Part shown: positions 13,642 to 14,244 of the stretch, in pieces | Layout: each line of letters starts with the position of its first letter | Numbering within the stretch: position 1 is the stretch's first letter | Source of the DNA: Candidatus Peregrinibacteria bacterium RIFCSPLOWO2_01_FULL_39_12 | GTDB taxonomy: Bacteria; Patescibacteriota; Gracilibacteria; UBA1369; LOWO2-01-FULL-3 | Reading direction: 5' to 3' | NCBI GenBank assembly: GCA_001787455.1 | Contig: MFXA01000060.1 | Location: 1,043-15,286, forward strand | Length of the DNA: 14,244 nucleotides | Program-made: the position numbers and the translations under genes | The notes under the pieces: model-generated | The model's database searches: none | Told to the model about the DNA's origin: nothing | What the model saw: the letters and a program-made list of their open reading frames with translations, nothing else

Positions 13642-14175
13642 TTACGCAGTTTGACCCTTTTTATCGCCGATAGCTTTAATAACTCGAACAAATCCTGCAA
13701 GAGTTCCATGCAACACTCCATGAAATCCTTGAATGGGATACTTGATAAGATACAAAAGTTTTGCAATGAGCTCTTCCTTGCTTGGCAAAGTGGCTAATTT
13801 TTTGGTGTCTTCCACAGATAAAACTCGGCCCTCAAAAAAAGCTCCTCTTAATTTAAGATTTGTATTTTTCTTTGCAAATTGATAAATGATTTTAGCGGCG
13901 GCAATTTCATCTCCGGAAGCGAAAGCGGCTCCCACAGGTCCGGCAAGTATATCCTTTGGAATTTCATCATATCCCGCTTCCTTGGCGGCGATTTTTATCA
14001 AAGTTTTCTTTGCAATCTGATATTTTACGCCTTTTTCCCTCAATTGTTTGCGAAGACTTTTGATATCTTTCACGGATAATCCCTGATAATCCGCAAAAAC
14101 CACCGATTTTGCGCTTTTTATCTGATCTGCAAGCTCTTTTATCATATCTCCTTTTTGTGCTTTTGTAAGCGGCAT
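13642..14175 (-). CDS. rplJ: 50S ribosomal protein L10
   Basis: L10 forms the base of the L7/L12 stalk: it binds 23S rRNA through its N-terminal domain and L7/L12 dimers through its C-terminal helix. At 177 aa it is full length for the family. Typical features are the N-terminal KAQKGDMIKELADQIKSAK, VVFADYQGLSVKDIKSLRKQ (30-50), KYQIAKKTLIKIA, and GPVGAAFASGDE near 105-115. The gene precedes rplL by 26 nt, the universal order. A terminator-like hairpin stands in its leader. No Shine-Dalgarno sequence is seen before the ATG (AAAAAATATG context). Confidence 0.97.
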   Translation of the reverse strand: MPLTKAQKGDMIKELADQIKSAKSVVFADYQGLSVKDIKSLRKQLREKGVKYQIAKKTLIKIAAKEAGYDEIPKDILAGPVGAAFASGDEIAAAKIIYQFAKKNTNLKLRGAFFEGRVLSVEDTKKLATLPSKEELIAKLLYLIKYPIQGFHGVLHGTLAGFVRVIKAIGDKKGQTA

Positions 14176-14195
14176 ATTTTTTATGATTACAATTT

Positions 14196-14218
14196 AAAAA
14201 ACTCTATTGTCATAGAGT
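14196..14218 (-). terminator. Terminator or attenuator hairpin in the rplJ leader
   Basis: On the minus strand ACTCTAT, loop GACA and ATAGAGT form a perfect 7-bp stem followed by a run of T (plus-strand A at 14196-14200). It ends about 20 nt before the rplJ ATG. It may terminate the upstream gene or attenuate rplJ-rplL; L10-controlled leaders are known in other bacteria. Confidence 0.6.
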
Positions 14219-14244
14219 CAGCGGAAACAGATTGGAAATTAATA

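Noticed and set aside
1..14244. Reassigned UGA (Gly) code as in Gracilibacteria/Absconditabacteria
   Set aside because: Conserved proteins (rplJ, rplL, pilB, pilC, pilins) and the long frame at 1-4134 contain no in-frame TGA, while both abiE genes end in TGA exactly at the expected family ends.

Overview
The window looks like a piece of a small-genome candidate-phylum bacterium of the Patescibacteria/CPR type, perhaps Peregrinibacteria. That placement is inferred, at modest confidence, from the AT-rich composition, a compact monoderm-style type IV pilus operon (PilN-, PilO-, PilB-, PilC-like proteins plus two pilins, no secretin), pilins whose mature part starts FTLIELLIVIAIIGIL, and a very large secreted protein of unknown function. 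Every long frame is open with UGA as a stop, so the reassigned UGA code of Gracilibacteria/Absconditabacteria is unlikely. No start codon in the window has a convincing Shine-Dalgarno sequence.

Layout. 1-4134 (minus): the first 1378 codons of a giant exported protein, open at the left edge. It has a signal peptide, a clan-CD/C25-like N-terminal segment, a PDZ-like domain and two calcium-binding-type loops. 4135-4263: a divergent promoter region. 4264-6185 (plus): a two-gene AbiE-type toxin-antitoxin pair with a 4-nt overlap; the toxin has an unexplained C-terminal extension. 6188-11614 (minus): a six-gene type IV pilus operon read pilN-like, pilO-like, pilB, pilC, pilin, pilin, with a good promoter in front of pilN and a second one in front of the pilins. 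11615-12056: a 442-bp gene-free segment rich in inverted repeats. 12057-13124 (plus): an HNH-endonuclease-type protein. 13166-13197: a bidirectional terminator. 13205-14175 (minus): rplL and rplJ (ribosomal stalk), with a terminator-like hairpin in the rplJ leader.

How it fits together. PilN/PilO-like proteins form the inner-membrane alignment platform, PilC is the platform core, PilB powers assembly, and the two pilins form the fibre; PilM, PilT and the prepilin peptidase are not in the window. The AbiE pair is wedged between the exported-protein gene and the pilin genes and meets the last pilin gene end to end with a 2-nt gap, so it looks like an acquired defence/addiction cassette.

Most noteworthy: (i) a 35-nt palindromic element (core TTTTCCCGGGAAAA) present both in the intergenic region and inside the HNH coding sequence, read in the same frame in both; (ii) the hairpin cluster upstream of the HNH gene, ending in an operator-like inverted repeat over the predicted transcription start; (iii) the multi-domain giant exported protein; (iv) the extended AbiEii toxin; (v) uniform absence of Shine-Dalgarno motifs.
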